Assembly (NCBI GenBank): GCA_024233115.1
Contig: JACKQB010000003.1
Coordinates: 1 to 64,000 of the forward strand
Reading direction: 5' to 3'
DNA length: 64,000 nt
Source of the DNA: Akkermansiaceae bacterium
Lineage (GTDB): Bacteria; Verrucomicrobiota; Verrucomicrobiia; Verrucomicrobiales; Akkermansiaceae
The notes under the pieces are model-generated. The model saw only the letters and a list, made by a program, of their open reading frames with translations, searched no databases and had not been told where the DNA came from. Shown here one piece after another: positions 35,402-44,818 of this stretch. Position 1 is the stretch's first letter, and every line of letters begins with the position of its first letter. Position numbers and translations under genes: made by a program.

Positions 35402-36094
35402 ATGAACCCATTCATCTCCATTCACTCGGTTACTAAATCCTTTACCAAAGGAAAAACAACCATCACCCCCCTCGAAAACCTTTCCCTGGATGTGCCCAAA
35501 GGCGAGTTCCTTGCCCTGATGGGGCCGTCCGGCTCGGGTAAAACCACCCTGCTTAACCTGGTTGCCGGAATCGACTCACCGACCATGGGTGAACTCGTTA
35601 TCGATGGCCACGACATCGCCCGACTGTCCCGAGCCGAACTCACCCGCTGGCGGGCGTCCCATGTCGGTTATATTTTTCAACTTTACCACCTGGTACCCAT
35701 TCTTTCCGCGTTTGAGAATGTGGAACTCCCACTCCTGTTAGGCAAACTTTCCAAAGCGCAGCGACGGGAAAAGGTCAACGCCGCACTTGATCTGGTGGAC
35801 CTCGCTGATCGGGCCCATCACCGGCCAGCTGAACTTTCCGGGGGCCAGGAACAACGCGTCGCCATTGCCCGGGCCATCGTCCATGACCCCGGTTTGTTAG
35901 TGGCGGACGAACCCACGGGCGACCTCGACCGGGAGTCGGCCGACTCCATTCTTGCCCTGCTGAATACGCTGGCTGATGAACACGGTAAAACCATCGTCAT
36001 GGTAACCCATGACCCCAAGGCCGCCGATGCCGCCCATCGCACACTGCATCTTGAAAAAGGGCAGCTGATAGAGAATTTAAAGGCCAAGTTTTAA
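35402..36094 (+). CDS. ABC transporter ATP-binding protein (LolD/MacB-like)
   Basis: A 230-residue ATPase. GPSGSGKTTLLNLVAG (Walker A, about 38-53), LSGGQEQRVAIARAIV (signature, about 142-157) and LLVADEPTGDLDRES (Walker B and D-loop, about 161-175) are all intact. Such proteins drive MacB- or LolCDE-type exporters. It starts 12 bp after the fusion-protein stop and is followed by two permease genes, so it powers this exporter. Confidence 0.95.
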   Translation: MNPFISIHSVTKSFTKGKTTITPLENLSLDVPKGEFLALMGPSGSGKTTLLNLVAGIDSPTMGELVIDGHDIARLSRAELTRWRASHVGYIFQLYHLVPILSAFENVELPLLLGKLSKAQRREKVNAALDLVDLADRAHHRPAELSGGQEQRVAIARAIVHDPGLLVADEPTGDLDRESADSILALLNTLADEHGKTIVMVTHDPKAADAAHRTLHLEKGQLIENLKAKF

Positions 36095-36107
36095 ACTCAA
36101 AACACCC

Positions 36108-37244
36108 ATGAAACTCGTTTCACTCGCGTTAAAAAACCTGACACGTCACCGGCTGCGGTCGTTGTTGACGATCCTGGGTGTAGCTGCCGGGATGTTCCTT
36201 TATGCCTCCGTGGAAACCATGCAGACCTCCTTGGCGAAAGCGACCCAATCGAGTGCAAACGATACAACCCTGGTGGTTTATCGTGAGAACCGCTTCTGCC
36301 CGATGACATCGCGGCTACCTGAACATTATTTGCCAACCATCAAGCGTATCAAGGGCGTGCGTGAGGTCATCCCCATTCAGATCAGCGTCAACAACTGTGG
36401 CGCCTCCCTGGATGTCATCACCTTCCGCGGGGTGCCTCCAGAAGCCCTGAAGCAGTACAATCCGGCTCTGGAAATCCTCGAGGGCTCGTATAATGATTTC
36501 ACCAAACGTAGCGACGCAGCACTGGTGGGAAGGCATTTCGCCCAACGCCGTGGACTCCATGCCGGCGATAAGTTTGAAGCCGTGGGTGTAAATGTTTATG
36601 TGGCTGGAATCATCACCTCTGACTCGCCCCAGGATGACAACGTCGCCTACGTGCATCTTCCCTTTTTACAACAAGCTTCACGCATCGGACTCGGGGTTGT
36701 GACCCAGTTTAATGTCAAAGTAGAATCCTCCGACCAGTTGGATGCCGTGGCCTCACAGATCGACGAGACCTTTAAATCGGACCAGCAACCAACCCAGACT
36801 CGACCTGAAAAGGCTTTTTTTGCCGAGACCGCCAAACAAATGATCGAGTTGATTGGATTTACCCGATGGCTTGGACTTGGCTCAGTGCTCGCTGTGTTAG
36901 GCCTGGTAGCCAACGCAGTGCTTCTCATTGTCCGTGGCCGGGTCAAGGAAACGGCTATCCTGCAAACCCTGGGTTACTCGCGCAAAGACATTGCGGTTAT
37001 TGTGGTTTTTGAAGGTGTGCTACTTGGAATCTTCGGTGGTTTTATCGGGGTTGCGGGTGCTTTCATGTTTTTCCACGTTCAATCATTCACGCTCGGCAAT
37101 GAGGGGCTGACCCTTGCATTAGCACCAACGGTCTCCGTTTTTGTTAGTGCTATGGTCGTCGCCCTGTTGCTCGGCCTGCTAGCTTCACTCTACCCCGCCT
37201 GGAAAGCCACATCCCGCCCATTGATTCAATCCCTCAATGCCTGA
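36108..37244 (+). CDS. ABC transporter permease, MacB/FtsX type (first)
   Basis: A 378-residue membrane protein. The N-terminal membrane segment (RHRLRSLLTILGVAAGMFLYASVETM) is followed by a large periplasmic MacB-like domain and three C-terminal membrane helices (LGSVLAVLGLVANAVLLIVRG, VFEGVLLGIFGGFIGVAGAF and VSAMVVALLLGLLASLYPAW). This is the MacB/FtsX fold. It follows the ATPase gene by 13 bp and is paired with the next permease. Substrate is unknown; antibiotics, lipids or metals are possible. Confidence 0.93.
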   Translation: MKLVSLALKNLTRHRLRSLLTILGVAAGMFLYASVETMQTSLAKATQSSANDTTLVVYRENRFCPMTSRLPEHYLPTIKRIKGVREVIPIQISVNNCGASLDVITFRGVPPEALKQYNPALEILEGSYNDFTKRSDAALVGRHFAQRRGLHAGDKFEAVGVNVYVAGIITSDSPQDDNVAYVHLPFLQQASRIGLGVVTQFNVKVESSDQLDAVASQIDETFKSDQQPTQTRPEKAFFAETAKQMIELIGFTRWLGLGSVLAVLGLVANAVLLIVRGRVKETAILQTLGYSRKDIAVIVVFEGVLLGIFGGFIGVAGAFMFFHVQSFTLGNEGLTLALAPTVSVFVSAMVVALLLGLLASLYPAWKATSRPLIQSLNA

Positions 37245-37276
37245 CCAGCGCAACACTCAACTCTCAAGATTTTCCC

Positions 37277-38425
37277 ATGCTTCCCTTTTCATACGCCCTG
37301 CGCAATTTGTTTCGCGATCCGGCCCGCCTGGCCCAAACCGTCGGCGGCTCGGCGTTAGTGGTGATTCTACTGATCGCCGCGGTAGCCTTGAACAAGGGGA
37401 TGGATTCCGTCCTGTCAGCTTCTGGATCGATGCGTAACGTCGTTATCCTCGGCAAGGGCTCCGAAGAGTCGATCGAACGCTCAGAGGTGCATCTCGAGGC
37501 AGAATCCATTGTCGCCACCAGTGTGAACGGACTCCAGCAACAATTGGGGGTTACCGCCGTCTCCGGTGAGATTTTCTATCAGGCACCCATCAAGACAGAG
37601 ACCGGAAAAGAGAACCAGGCGTTGCTGCGCGGAGTTCTGGAAAAAGCATTGTTGGTGCACACCTCCGTGCGACTCCTGGATGGCAATTTCCCTGGCCCTG
37701 GCGAGGTGATGGTCGGCCGCCTCGCTTATCGAAAACTTGACATCGACAGCTCTGAGCTAGCTGTCGGCCGGAAGGTGTATTTCGGCAAGGTTGCCATGAC
37801 GGTTTCAGGCATTTTCGAGGCTCCGGGCACAGTACTCGAATCTGAAATCTGGTTTGATCGCAATGACCTCGCAACCTTGACCCAGCGAGATACGCTGTCA
37901 GCCATCACACTGAGAATGAATCAAGCGGAGTTCGATGATGTCCAGGTATTCACCCTGCAACGCAACGACCTGGAGCTTGCCGCCATCCGTGAAGACAAGT
38001 ACTACGACAAGTTGAGTATTTTCTACAAACCTATCAAAATGATGACGTGGATCACAGCGGCCCTGGTTTCGGCTGGGGCCATCTTTGGCGGCCTGAACAC
38101 ACTCTATGCTGCCTTCGCATCGAGAATCCGGGAAATGGCGACCTTGCAGTCAATTGGCTACACACGTCTGGCCCTGCTGGCCTCCCTGATCCAGGAGTCC
38201 CTCCTGGCGACGCTTACCGGCACACTCGTGGCATTCCTCGCCGCCTACTTTTTACTTGATGGGAAAACCGTGCCGTTCTCGATCGGCACCTTTACCCTCA
38301 CCCTCTCTCCTGCCGTGATTGGCACAGGCCTTGTCGCGGGTGTTCTTCTCGGGACACTCGGTACATTGCCTCCTGCCATTCGCTGCCTCTCGCCGTCGCT
38401 GCCCAAAGCTCTGCGGTCCTCATAA
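37277..38425 (+). CDS. ABC transporter permease, MacB/FtsX type (second)
   Basis: A 382-residue membrane protein related in plan to the previous one: one N-terminal helix (GGSALVVILLIAAVALNKGM), a periplasmic domain, and three C-terminal helices (WITAALVSAGAIFGGLNTLYAAF, ASLIQESLLATLTGTLVAFLAAYFL, PAVIGTGLVAGVLLGTLGTLPP). It lies 32 bp after the first permease. Two distinct permeases suggest a heterodimer, as in LolCE-like exporters. Confidence 0.92.
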   Translation: MLPFSYALRNLFRDPARLAQTVGGSALVVILLIAAVALNKGMDSVLSASGSMRNVVILGKGSEESIERSEVHLEAESIVATSVNGLQQQLGVTAVSGEIFYQAPIKTETGKENQALLRGVLEKALLVHTSVRLLDGNFPGPGEVMVGRLAYRKLDIDSSELAVGRKVYFGKVAMTVSGIFEAPGTVLESEIWFDRNDLATLTQRDTLSAITLRMNQAEFDDVQVFTLQRNDLELAAIREDKYYDKLSIFYKPIKMMTWITAALVSAGAIFGGLNTLYAAFASRIREMATLQSIGYTRLALLASLIQESLLATLTGTLVAFLAAYFLLDGKTVPFSIGTFTLTLSPAVIGTGLVAGVLLGTLGTLPPAIRCLSPSLPKALRSS

Positions 38426-38456
38426 TCCAACAACCAACCAATAAAAAACAAATACC

Positions 38457-38990
38457 ATGAAATACACCACACTCACACTAGCCCTCTGCTCCTCGCTTGC
38501 CCTAATTTCCTGCGGCGAGAAAAAAACCTCCAGCACCGATACGCCACCGGCAACGGCCGTGACCCTGGAATCCATCATCGTCAAGGAAGCGCCCGCCCAT
38601 GCCCAGTCCATTACGGATGTGCGCAAGTCCATCGAAGTCGGCAAGAAAGTCACTCTTTCCGGGAAAATCATGGGCCGCAAAGATCCCTTTGTCGAAGGGC
38701 GTGCCCTCCTCATGTTAGGCGACCCGGCCATCATCACCTCCTGCGATCTTCGCCCAAGTGACAGCTGTCAGACCCCTTGGGATGTTTGCTGTGATGACAA
38801 CGAGGATATCAAGGCGGCTACCGCAACCATTCAAGTCGTCGATCAAGACGGCAAGCTGATCAAACAAGGCTTCAAAGGGGTGCATGGCATCAAAGAACTG
38901 AGCCAGCTCGTCATCACAGGAACGATCGCCGAGGGTTCGAATGCGGATAATCTCCTGATCAATGCGACGGCAGTTTATGTAAAACAGTAG
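38457..38990 (+). CDS. Efflux-associated lipoprotein with conserved cysteines
   Basis: A 177-residue protein with a lipoprotein signal (MKYTTLTLALCSSLALISC). Residues about 55-170 form a compact domain with a beta-rich look (KKVTLSGKIMGRKDPFVEGRALLML, then ATATIQVVDQDGKLIKQGF) and a Cys cluster SCDLRPSDSCQTPWDVCCDD. An OB-like fold is possible. The family is unknown to me. It lies inside the exporter operon, so it probably serves the same transport job, perhaps by binding a metal or the substrate. Confidence 0.65.
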   Translation: MKYTTLTLALCSSLALISCGEKKTSSTDTPPATAVTLESIIVKEAPAHAQSITDVRKSIEVGKKVTLSGKIMGRKDPFVEGRALLMLGDPAIITSCDLRPSDSCQTPWDVCCDDNEDIKAATATIQVVDQDGKLIKQGFKGVHGIKELSQLVITGTIAEGSNADNLLINATAVYVKQ

Positions 38991-39040
38991 GGTAAGTTTG
39001 CAACTTGCCCCCCCGTTAGAAGCTCGTCTTACTTCATTCC

Positions 39041-40381
39041 ATGAAAACTGCAATCTCCATCATCATTTCCAGCACCCTGCTGGCCAGCTGTTCGATGTCG
39101 CCCACAGCTTCCTCCTCCAAAAGTCACAAGGCATGGAAGCAAATCCCCTCATGGGCAAGTGCGCGGATACAGCAACGTTGGTGGAGGCAATACGGTGATA
39201 CCCAATTGAACCGTGATGTAACCACTGCCCTTGCTAACAATCCCGGTCTCGCCGTCATCGCGGCGAGGCTGGACCGGGCAGAAGCACTCGTTGCCAAATC
39301 CCGGGCCGCCAGCCTCCCCAGCATCAACCTGGGGATTGGCCATCGCGATGGCAGACAACAAGAGGTCGCTATGGGTCCCTATAATCTCGCCCCCTGGGAA
39401 GGTGGCGGCCAGTTTTCCTGGGAAATCGATCTGAGTGGTCGACTGCGGGCAGCCACGCGGTCGGCCAAGGACGCACGCGACGCCGCCTTCTGGGATGTGC
39501 ATGCGGCAAGGTTGCAGCTCGCGAGCAGAATAGCAGCCACCCGGTTTAACCTCTACCGGTTCAACGCCGAAATTTCCTGCTTGCAGGAATCGACGCGAGC
39601 CAGCCAGGAAACGGTCGATACACTTAAGGCACGAGCCGATGCGGGTATCGTCGCTGCCAGCGCCTACCACCGTCAGCAGGCAGAACATGAAAAATTCACC
39701 AGACAACTTATCGAGGCCCGGCGTCTGCGTGATGTTACCATCGTCCAGCTGCGCACGCTCACCGGGGGGGCTGTGGTTTCTGGAACCACACGCAGTCATT
39801 TGCCGACGCCGAACAACCCGCCCGCCCTATCGATGGCCCAAATACTCAAGGCCAATCCGAGTTTGCTTGCCGCCGAAGCCAGGGTCAGATCGGCGTTCCA
39901 GTTAGAGAAATCGGCCAAGCTCGATTTACTCCCCTCATTTCAATTCAATGCGTCTGCCACAGGCGTAGGAAGTTCACTTACCGGGCGCTATTCAGCCTGG
40001 CAGCATCACGTTGGCCCAGCACTCGATATTCCCATCTACGACCCGGTTCGACTTGCCAATATCAAAGTCCGTCGTGCCGAAGCGAAAGCCGCCGCCGCCC
40101 AATACAGGTCTGCCGTAATCACTGTGCTGGAGGAAGTCGACAAGGCCAGGATCAATCTTCAGAGCCGACGGCGGCAGCTCCATGCCAACCAGCGGGAAAT
40201 ATCCTCACTGACTCAAACCCGGCGATACGCGTCTGACCAGTTCAAGGCCGGTATTACCTCTCAAATCGAATACCTCGATACCGAACGCCGCTGGCTCGAA
40301 GCCAAACGCACCGAAGCCTCCTTACGCCAGGCTTACCTCAACGACCATATCCAGCTGATCAAGGCCCTTGGTGGTAGTTGA
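39041..40381 (+). CDS. Outer-membrane efflux lipoprotein (TolC/NodT family)
   Basis: A 446-residue protein with a lipobox signal (MKTAISIIISSTLLASC). It shows the two-repeat coiled-coil layout of TolC-like channels: LNRDVTTALANNPGLAVIAARLDRAEALVAKSRAASLPSINL in the first half and a matching block (ILKANPSLLAAEARVRSAFQLEKSAKLDLLPSFQF) in the second. Ends of both helices are Ala/Arg/Glu-rich. It would form the outer-membrane exit of the exporter encoded just upstream (50 bp gap). Lipidation at the N-terminus is typical of the NodT group. Confidence 0.93.
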   Translation: MKTAISIIISSTLLASCSMSPTASSSKSHKAWKQIPSWASARIQQRWWRQYGDTQLNRDVTTALANNPGLAVIAARLDRAEALVAKSRAASLPSINLGIGHRDGRQQEVAMGPYNLAPWEGGGQFSWEIDLSGRLRAATRSAKDARDAAFWDVHAARLQLASRIAATRFNLYRFNAEISCLQESTRASQETVDTLKARADAGIVAASAYHRQQAEHEKFTRQLIEARRLRDVTIVQLRTLTGGAVVSGTTRSHLPTPNNPPALSMAQILKANPSLLAAEARVRSAFQLEKSAKLDLLPSFQFNASATGVGSSLTGRYSAWQHHVGPALDIPIYDPVRLANIKVRRAEAKAAAAQYRSAVITVLEEVDKARINLQSRRRQLHANQREISSLTQTRRYASDQFKAGITSQIEYLDTERRWLEAKRTEASLRQAYLNDHIQLIKALGGS

Positions 40382-40447
40382 ATGGAGGATTTGAATAGCT
40401 AATGGTCAGGGTAACCACTACAATACACGCAGCCCCTCTTCGCTTCT

Positions 40448-41050
40448 TCACCACTGCCACTCCCGCGGGTCTTTCTGCGCGCCTTTTACAATTTCCGCAG
40501 GCAGATTGATGAATTCCACATCTTTGGTGGTGTTGGCTTGCAGCTGGAATTTGACAAGCCGGCGTTGGGTTTGATTGGCACTTGTCACCGACACATCAGC
40601 AAGGATTGTGATATCACCGTCGGTAAGAGGATACACTTTGAGTTTCCCGGGGATTTGAAAAACGGCATAACACTTGCCGGGCTCCTTTTTGAACGGTTTG
40701 AACGGCTCTCGGTAGCCAAGATGATTCGCTGGATACCACTCACTGCGCCTGGTCTTCGAGGTAATAACCTTAACCCGATGTACCACCATCGACTGATGAA
40801 CTCCCTCGTGGCCTTCTGCTTCGACACGCCAGATAAACGGGCCATCGAGCGTTGCCGAGCCTGCCATATAAACCATCGCGGAAAGCGCAAATCCTGATTT
40901 GCCTCCCACCGGCCTTACAGAGGCTCCGATCTGCGCTCCATTAATCCCGACTGTGGAGCTTTTCTGATACGTATGGCTTTTGGTGAAAATATGACCGCAC
41001 GAGCAAAGCATCATAGTAGAAAAAACAGCTAAAAAATGGATAGGGTTCAT
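40448..41050 (-). CDS. Lipoprotein of unknown function
   Basis: A 200-residue protein beginning MNPIHFLAVFSTMMLCSC, a lipobox signal. The mature part contains VNGAQIGASVRPV-like and YHPVS-like beta-rich segments and ends AEIVKGAQKDPREWQW; I recognise no family. An ATG at 41059 adds three residues before the signal and is less likely. It is convergent with the TolC-like gene and divergent from the M48 protease gene. Confidence 0.6.
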   Translation of the reverse strand: MNPIHFLAVFSTMMLCSCGHIFTKSHTYQKSSTVGINGAQIGASVRPVGGKSGFALSAMVYMAGSATLDGPFIWRVEAEGHEGVHQSMVVHRVKVITSKTRRSEWYPANHLGYREPFKPFKKEPGKCYAVFQIPGKLKVYPLTDGDITILADVSVTSANQTQRRLVKFQLQANTTKDVEFINLPAEIVKGAQKDPREWQW

Positions 41051-41159
41051 AACGAGCAAACTTCCACCGATGAGACAGCGGTGGTGCTATGATTCGTCAC
41101 TTTTATTTGGCATCCTTTGACCATTGACTAATGCACGTTGACTCATAACCATCCAGCGC

Positions 41160-42416
41160 ATGGACAACCCGACCGCGATTTTCATCCTCGTTGCCTTGCT
41201 GGCACTGTGGAATCTCGATTTCATCTCCGCCCTTTTTAATCTCAAGGCTCTCGACCCCAAACTTCCTGAAGAGTTCCGTGGCATCTATGACGAGGACAAA
41301 TATGCCGAATCCCAGGAGTATACCCGCGTCTCAGAGCGCTATGGCATCATCACATCCACCTACAGCCTGACCATCCTCCTGGTATTCTGGTTTATGGGTG
41401 GTTTCGGATGGTTGGACGGGTGGCTACGCGATCTGGGATGGGGTGAAACCGTGACCGGCCTTGCATTTATCGGCGTGTTATTCCTCGGCAACACACTGCT
41501 GAGCCTCCCCTTCCAGGTATATGACACCTTTGTGATCGAGGAACGTTTTGGTTTTAACAAAACGACACCAAAGACCTTTGTAATCGACCAAATCAAAGGC
41601 CTCGTTCTCGCCGCCGTGTTAGGCGCGCCTCTCCTCGCGCTTGTTTTATGGATCTTTGGGAATATTGACAATGCCTGGCTCTGGGCGTGGCTGGCATTCA
41701 CCGCCTTCCAGCTTCTGATGACCTACCTCGCACCCACCTTCATCCTGCCGCTGTTCAACAAGTTCGAACCCATGGAGGAGGGAGATCTGAAGTCGCGCAT
41801 CCAGGAAATGAGCCAGCAATGCGATTTCCCCCTTACCGAGATCCACGTCATGGACGGCTCCAAACGATCCACCAAATCCAACGCCTTCTTCACCGGCTTC
41901 GGAAAACGGAAAAAAATCGCCCTGTTCGACACCCTGATCGAAAACCACGGTACGGACGAACTGTTAGGCGTCCTTGCCCACGAAATCGGGCATTTCAAAA
42001 AGAAGCACATCATCCAGCGTATGGTTTACATGTTTGTGCAAACCGCCGTTGTCTTTTTCCTACTCGGGTTGGTAACCGATAAAAACAGCAGTTTCGCCCA
42101 AGGTTTATTCGAGGCATTCGGCATGACTAAAGACCAGATTTCCATCTACGCCGGGCTGGTATTTTTCATGCTACTGTTCTCGCCTGTCAGCCGTGTTCTG
42201 TCGGTGGTTGGCAATCTCTCCAGCCGAAAACACGAGTTTGAGGCCGACGCCTACGCGGCAGAAATCCAAGGCACGCCCGAACACCTCATCAAGGCCCTCA
42301 AAAAACTCGCTGCCGATAACCTTTCCAACCTCACCCCCCACCCACTGCCTGTGTTTCTCGATTACTCGCACCCGCCAATGCTGGTGCGGATCAAGGCATT
42401 AAGGAAACTTGGGTAA
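41160..42416 (+). CDS. M48-family (Ste24-type) membrane metalloprotease
   Basis: A 418-residue membrane protein. LGVLAHEIGHFKKKH (HEXXH zinc motif, about 275-290) and FEADAYAAEIQG (third zinc ligand, about 358-369) mark an Ste24/HtpX-type protease. Six or seven hydrophobic segments precede the motif. In other organisms such proteins cleave CAAX-type substrates or membrane proteins; the local target is unknown. Length fits the Ste24 group. No Shine-Dalgarno sequence precedes the ATG. Confidence 0.93.
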   Translation: MDNPTAIFILVALLALWNLDFISALFNLKALDPKLPEEFRGIYDEDKYAESQEYTRVSERYGIITSTYSLTILLVFWFMGGFGWLDGWLRDLGWGETVTGLAFIGVLFLGNTLLSLPFQVYDTFVIEERFGFNKTTPKTFVIDQIKGLVLAAVLGAPLLALVLWIFGNIDNAWLWAWLAFTAFQLLMTYLAPTFILPLFNKFEPMEEGDLKSRIQEMSQQCDFPLTEIHVMDGSKRSTKSNAFFTGFGKRKKIALFDTLIENHGTDELLGVLAHEIGHFKKKHIIQRMVYMFVQTAVVFFLLGLVTDKNSSFAQGLFEAFGMTKDQISIYAGLVFFMLLFSPVSRVLSVVGNLSSRKHEFEADAYAAEIQGTPEHLIKALKKLAADNLSNLTPHPLPVFLDYSHPPMLVRIKALRKLG

Positions 42417-42783
42417 GCAACAAGCACTTGGTTCCATCGTATGAGAGAGGCTAGCTGATAAATCTTCCGTGATAAACGCCATACGTGGCGGGGCCCTCCT
42501 GATTTTGGAACTCGTAGACTCGCGTTGACAACACACACGGATCTTCCGATCCACGATCAACGGGAGAAACATAACGACGGACGGTGCCCCGCCACGCTTT
42601 CATGGGTGGCAGTGCCAGCTTGCAAACCGGAGCCATAGCCAGGGATGGGGCCAGAGCACGGTCTACTGCGCTGTTGAAAAGCAGTTGCAGCTGCACTTCA
42701 CGGGATTAGGACTCCCGGATGATCTTTTTGTCAGAAATTATTTTATTTCTAACGTTTTGCGATCCAAGTTGTCACCCACCCGG
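42417..42783. other. Gene-poor spacer
   Basis: A minus-strand frame at 42451-42696 (81 codons, with a GTVRRYVSPVDRGSED stretch) might be the tail of a lost gene, but it has no family feature I recognise. Nothing else is supported here. Confidence 0.3.
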
Positions 42784-43686
42784 TTATTTGATTTCAATCA
42801 CAAAAGGGGTGGTTTTTTCATCGGCCTGCGGCTTCTGGTCTTTGTTATACAGCCGCTTCCACTTGACATAGTAACCTTTCCAAAGAGCCCCCTTTTTTCC
42901 GTGGTAGCGATTTTCAAAATCAAAGACGCCCTTACCATCGAGCGTGGAAAATAGAAAATCTTTTCCTTCCTGCCCATCCATGGTCACCTCCAGTGAAGTG
43001 ACCCCACCTCGGGCCAATCCTTCATCGGACAGATCAACCTCTTCATAGGATTTCAGAGAAACACGTTTCCCGTCCTTAGCCCGGACAAATTTAATCCGGT
43101 CCCTGCGCATGGCGCTCTTGAGCTTCTTTTCGTCAGCACTGTTGTAGGTATTACTATACATGGCAGGAACCATCACCTTGAAAGCCAGGTAGATCTTTTC
43201 CTCCTTCAGCGTGCCCGGATCAAGAATCCGACCATCCATGATAATCCTGTCGCGATCATATTTCACGTGGATCCCGACTTTGGCATCACCAGTACTTTCA
43301 GCGGTGAACCGGACTTCCTTATGATCTAGGCCCGGCTTCATCTCCGTTGCAAACCCCTCATCCTCCTTTAGTCGTTTGGCATACGTTTTGCCGTCAGCAT
43401 TTTCGACGAGCACTTCTGCGTATATTTTGATGGTCCGATTATCCCCCACCCTTTTCTTGTTATTTTCTCCTATCAAAAACAAGGAACACTGCCCCTCGTT
43501 GTCGATTCCAAATTCAAAGGACCTGCGTGTATAACCTGAAAAATATTGAAACCACGGCTGGTCCTCCATACTCGGTAACATCTGGGCTCCTGCTGGATTT
43601 GGTAGTAACAGAATAGAGCTCAATACCAAGGCTGCCCAATGCCGGGGGGCTTTTTTCTCATTCATATACCCCACAATACAGCGCAT
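42784..43686 (-). CDS. Secreted protein of unknown function
   Basis: A 300-residue protein (293 from the second ATG at 43665). The signal region ALVLSSILLLPNPAGAQ is clear. The mature part is Lys/Glu-rich with a beta-rich look and long blocks such as EIDLSDEGLARGGVTSLEVTMDG. I recognise no family. It shares general character (Ser/Lys-rich, YVTRSYKLKKK-like segments) with the gene at 57664, but the similarity is too weak to call them paralogues. It is divergent from the MoxR gene. Confidence 0.6.
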   Translation of the reverse strand: MRCIVGYMNEKKAPRHWAALVLSSILLLPNPAGAQMLPSMEDQPWFQYFSGYTRRSFEFGIDNEGQCSLFLIGENNKKRVGDNRTIKIYAEVLVENADGKTYAKRLKEDEGFATEMKPGLDHKEVRFTAESTGDAKVGIHVKYDRDRIIMDGRILDPGTLKEEKIYLAFKVMVPAMYSNTYNSADEKKLKSAMRRDRIKFVRAKDGKRVSLKSYEEVDLSDEGLARGGVTSLEVTMDGQEGKDFLFSTLDGKGVFDFENRYHGKKGALWKGYYVKWKRLYNKDQKPQADEKTTPFVIEIK

Positions 43687-43796
43687 CCTGATGCCTGTCT
43701 AAACAAAATTCCACCAGCCCGGAAAAGTATTCAGCTTTTATTCGTTATTCACCGTTGCACCTTCTGCAAATCTTTGGAGAATACAGCCGTCATTCA

Positions 43797-44780
43797 ATGA
43801 ATAACCAAGAACTTTCAAATAACATCACTCAAGCCTGCCAGTGGGTTCCCGTCATCAAAGAGGAAATGGGCAAGGTCTTGGTGGGACAAAGCGATCTCGT
43901 CGACCGACTCATCGTTGGTCTCCTTTGCAAGGGACACATATTGTTAGAAGGCGTACCAGGACTTGCCAAGACTTTGGCGATCAAAGCCCTTTCAGGCTGC
44001 TTGCATACCAATTTCGCGCGATTGCAGTTCACTCCTGATCTACTGCCGTCCGACCTGTTGGGCACGATGATTTACAACCCTCGTGAAGCGATCTTTTCAG
44101 CCAAGCTCGGCCCCATTTTCAGTAATGTCATTTTAGCCGATGAAATCAACCGCGCCCCAGCCAAAGTGCAGTCGGCTCTGCTGGAAGCGATGCAGGAACG
44201 GCAAGTCACCATTGGTGACACCACCTACCCTCTGCCCGACCCCTTTCTGGTGCTCGCCACGCAAAACCCAATCGACCAGGAGGGAACCTACCAGCTCCCG
44301 GAAGCCCAGCTGGACCGCTTTTTACTCAAGGTGACGGTCAACTATCCCAATCGCGACGAGGAGCTGCTTATCCTCGACCGCATGGCAACCTCCGAGCCGG
44401 TCTATCAGACGTCTCCAGTGGTTGATATTCCAACGGTGGCCAGTAGCATTCACCTGGTAAACAACATCTACATCGACCCCGCTGTCAGAAAATATATCGT
44501 CGAACTCGTTCACACGACCCGCTATCCGGCCAAAGTGGACACCAATTTGCAAAACCTGATCCGGGTGGGGGCCTCGCCACGTGCAACCATCAACCTGGCT
44601 CTCGCGTCACGGGCCAAGGCATTTATGGCAGGCCGGGCTTTTGTTACCCCTCAAGACGTAAAGGATCTCGCGCACGACATCCTGCGTCACCGTATTTTGC
44701 CGAGTTACGAAGCCGAAGCCGAGGATATCACCACCGACTCCATTATTGACCGCATCCTCGCCCGCGTGCCAGTGCCGTAG
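43797..44780 (+). CDS. MoxR-type AAA+ ATPase
   Basis: A 327-residue protein. LEGVPGLAKTLAIKAL (Walker A, about 46-61), ILADEINRAPAKVQSALLEAMQERQVT (Walker B and following) and LATQNPIDQEGTYQLPEAQLDRFLLKV are the MoxR signature. These ATPases usually work with VWA or DUF58 proteins encoded beside them, to insert metals or mature proteins. None is seen next to this one, so it looks isolated. The start at 43797 (MNNQELSN) fits the family; GGAGA lies 17 bp upstream, too far to be a normal ribosome site. Confidence 0.93.
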   Translation: MNNQELSNNITQACQWVPVIKEEMGKVLVGQSDLVDRLIVGLLCKGHILLEGVPGLAKTLAIKALSGCLHTNFARLQFTPDLLPSDLLGTMIYNPREAIFSAKLGPIFSNVILADEINRAPAKVQSALLEAMQERQVTIGDTTYPLPDPFLVLATQNPIDQEGTYQLPEAQLDRFLLKVTVNYPNRDEELLILDRMATSEPVYQTSPVVDIPTVASSIHLVNNIYIDPAVRKYIVELVHTTRYPAKVDTNLQNLIRVGASPRATINLALASRAKAFMAGRAFVTPQDVKDLAHDILRHRILPSYEAEAEDITTDSIIDRILARVPVP

Positions 44781-44818
44781 GTTGAAACTCCAAGACTTAA
44801 GCCCCCCAATTACCAGGG

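Noticed and set aside
42451..42696. Minus-strand 81-codon frame as a gene
   Set aside because: No signal, domain or neighbour link supports it; it may be a remnant.
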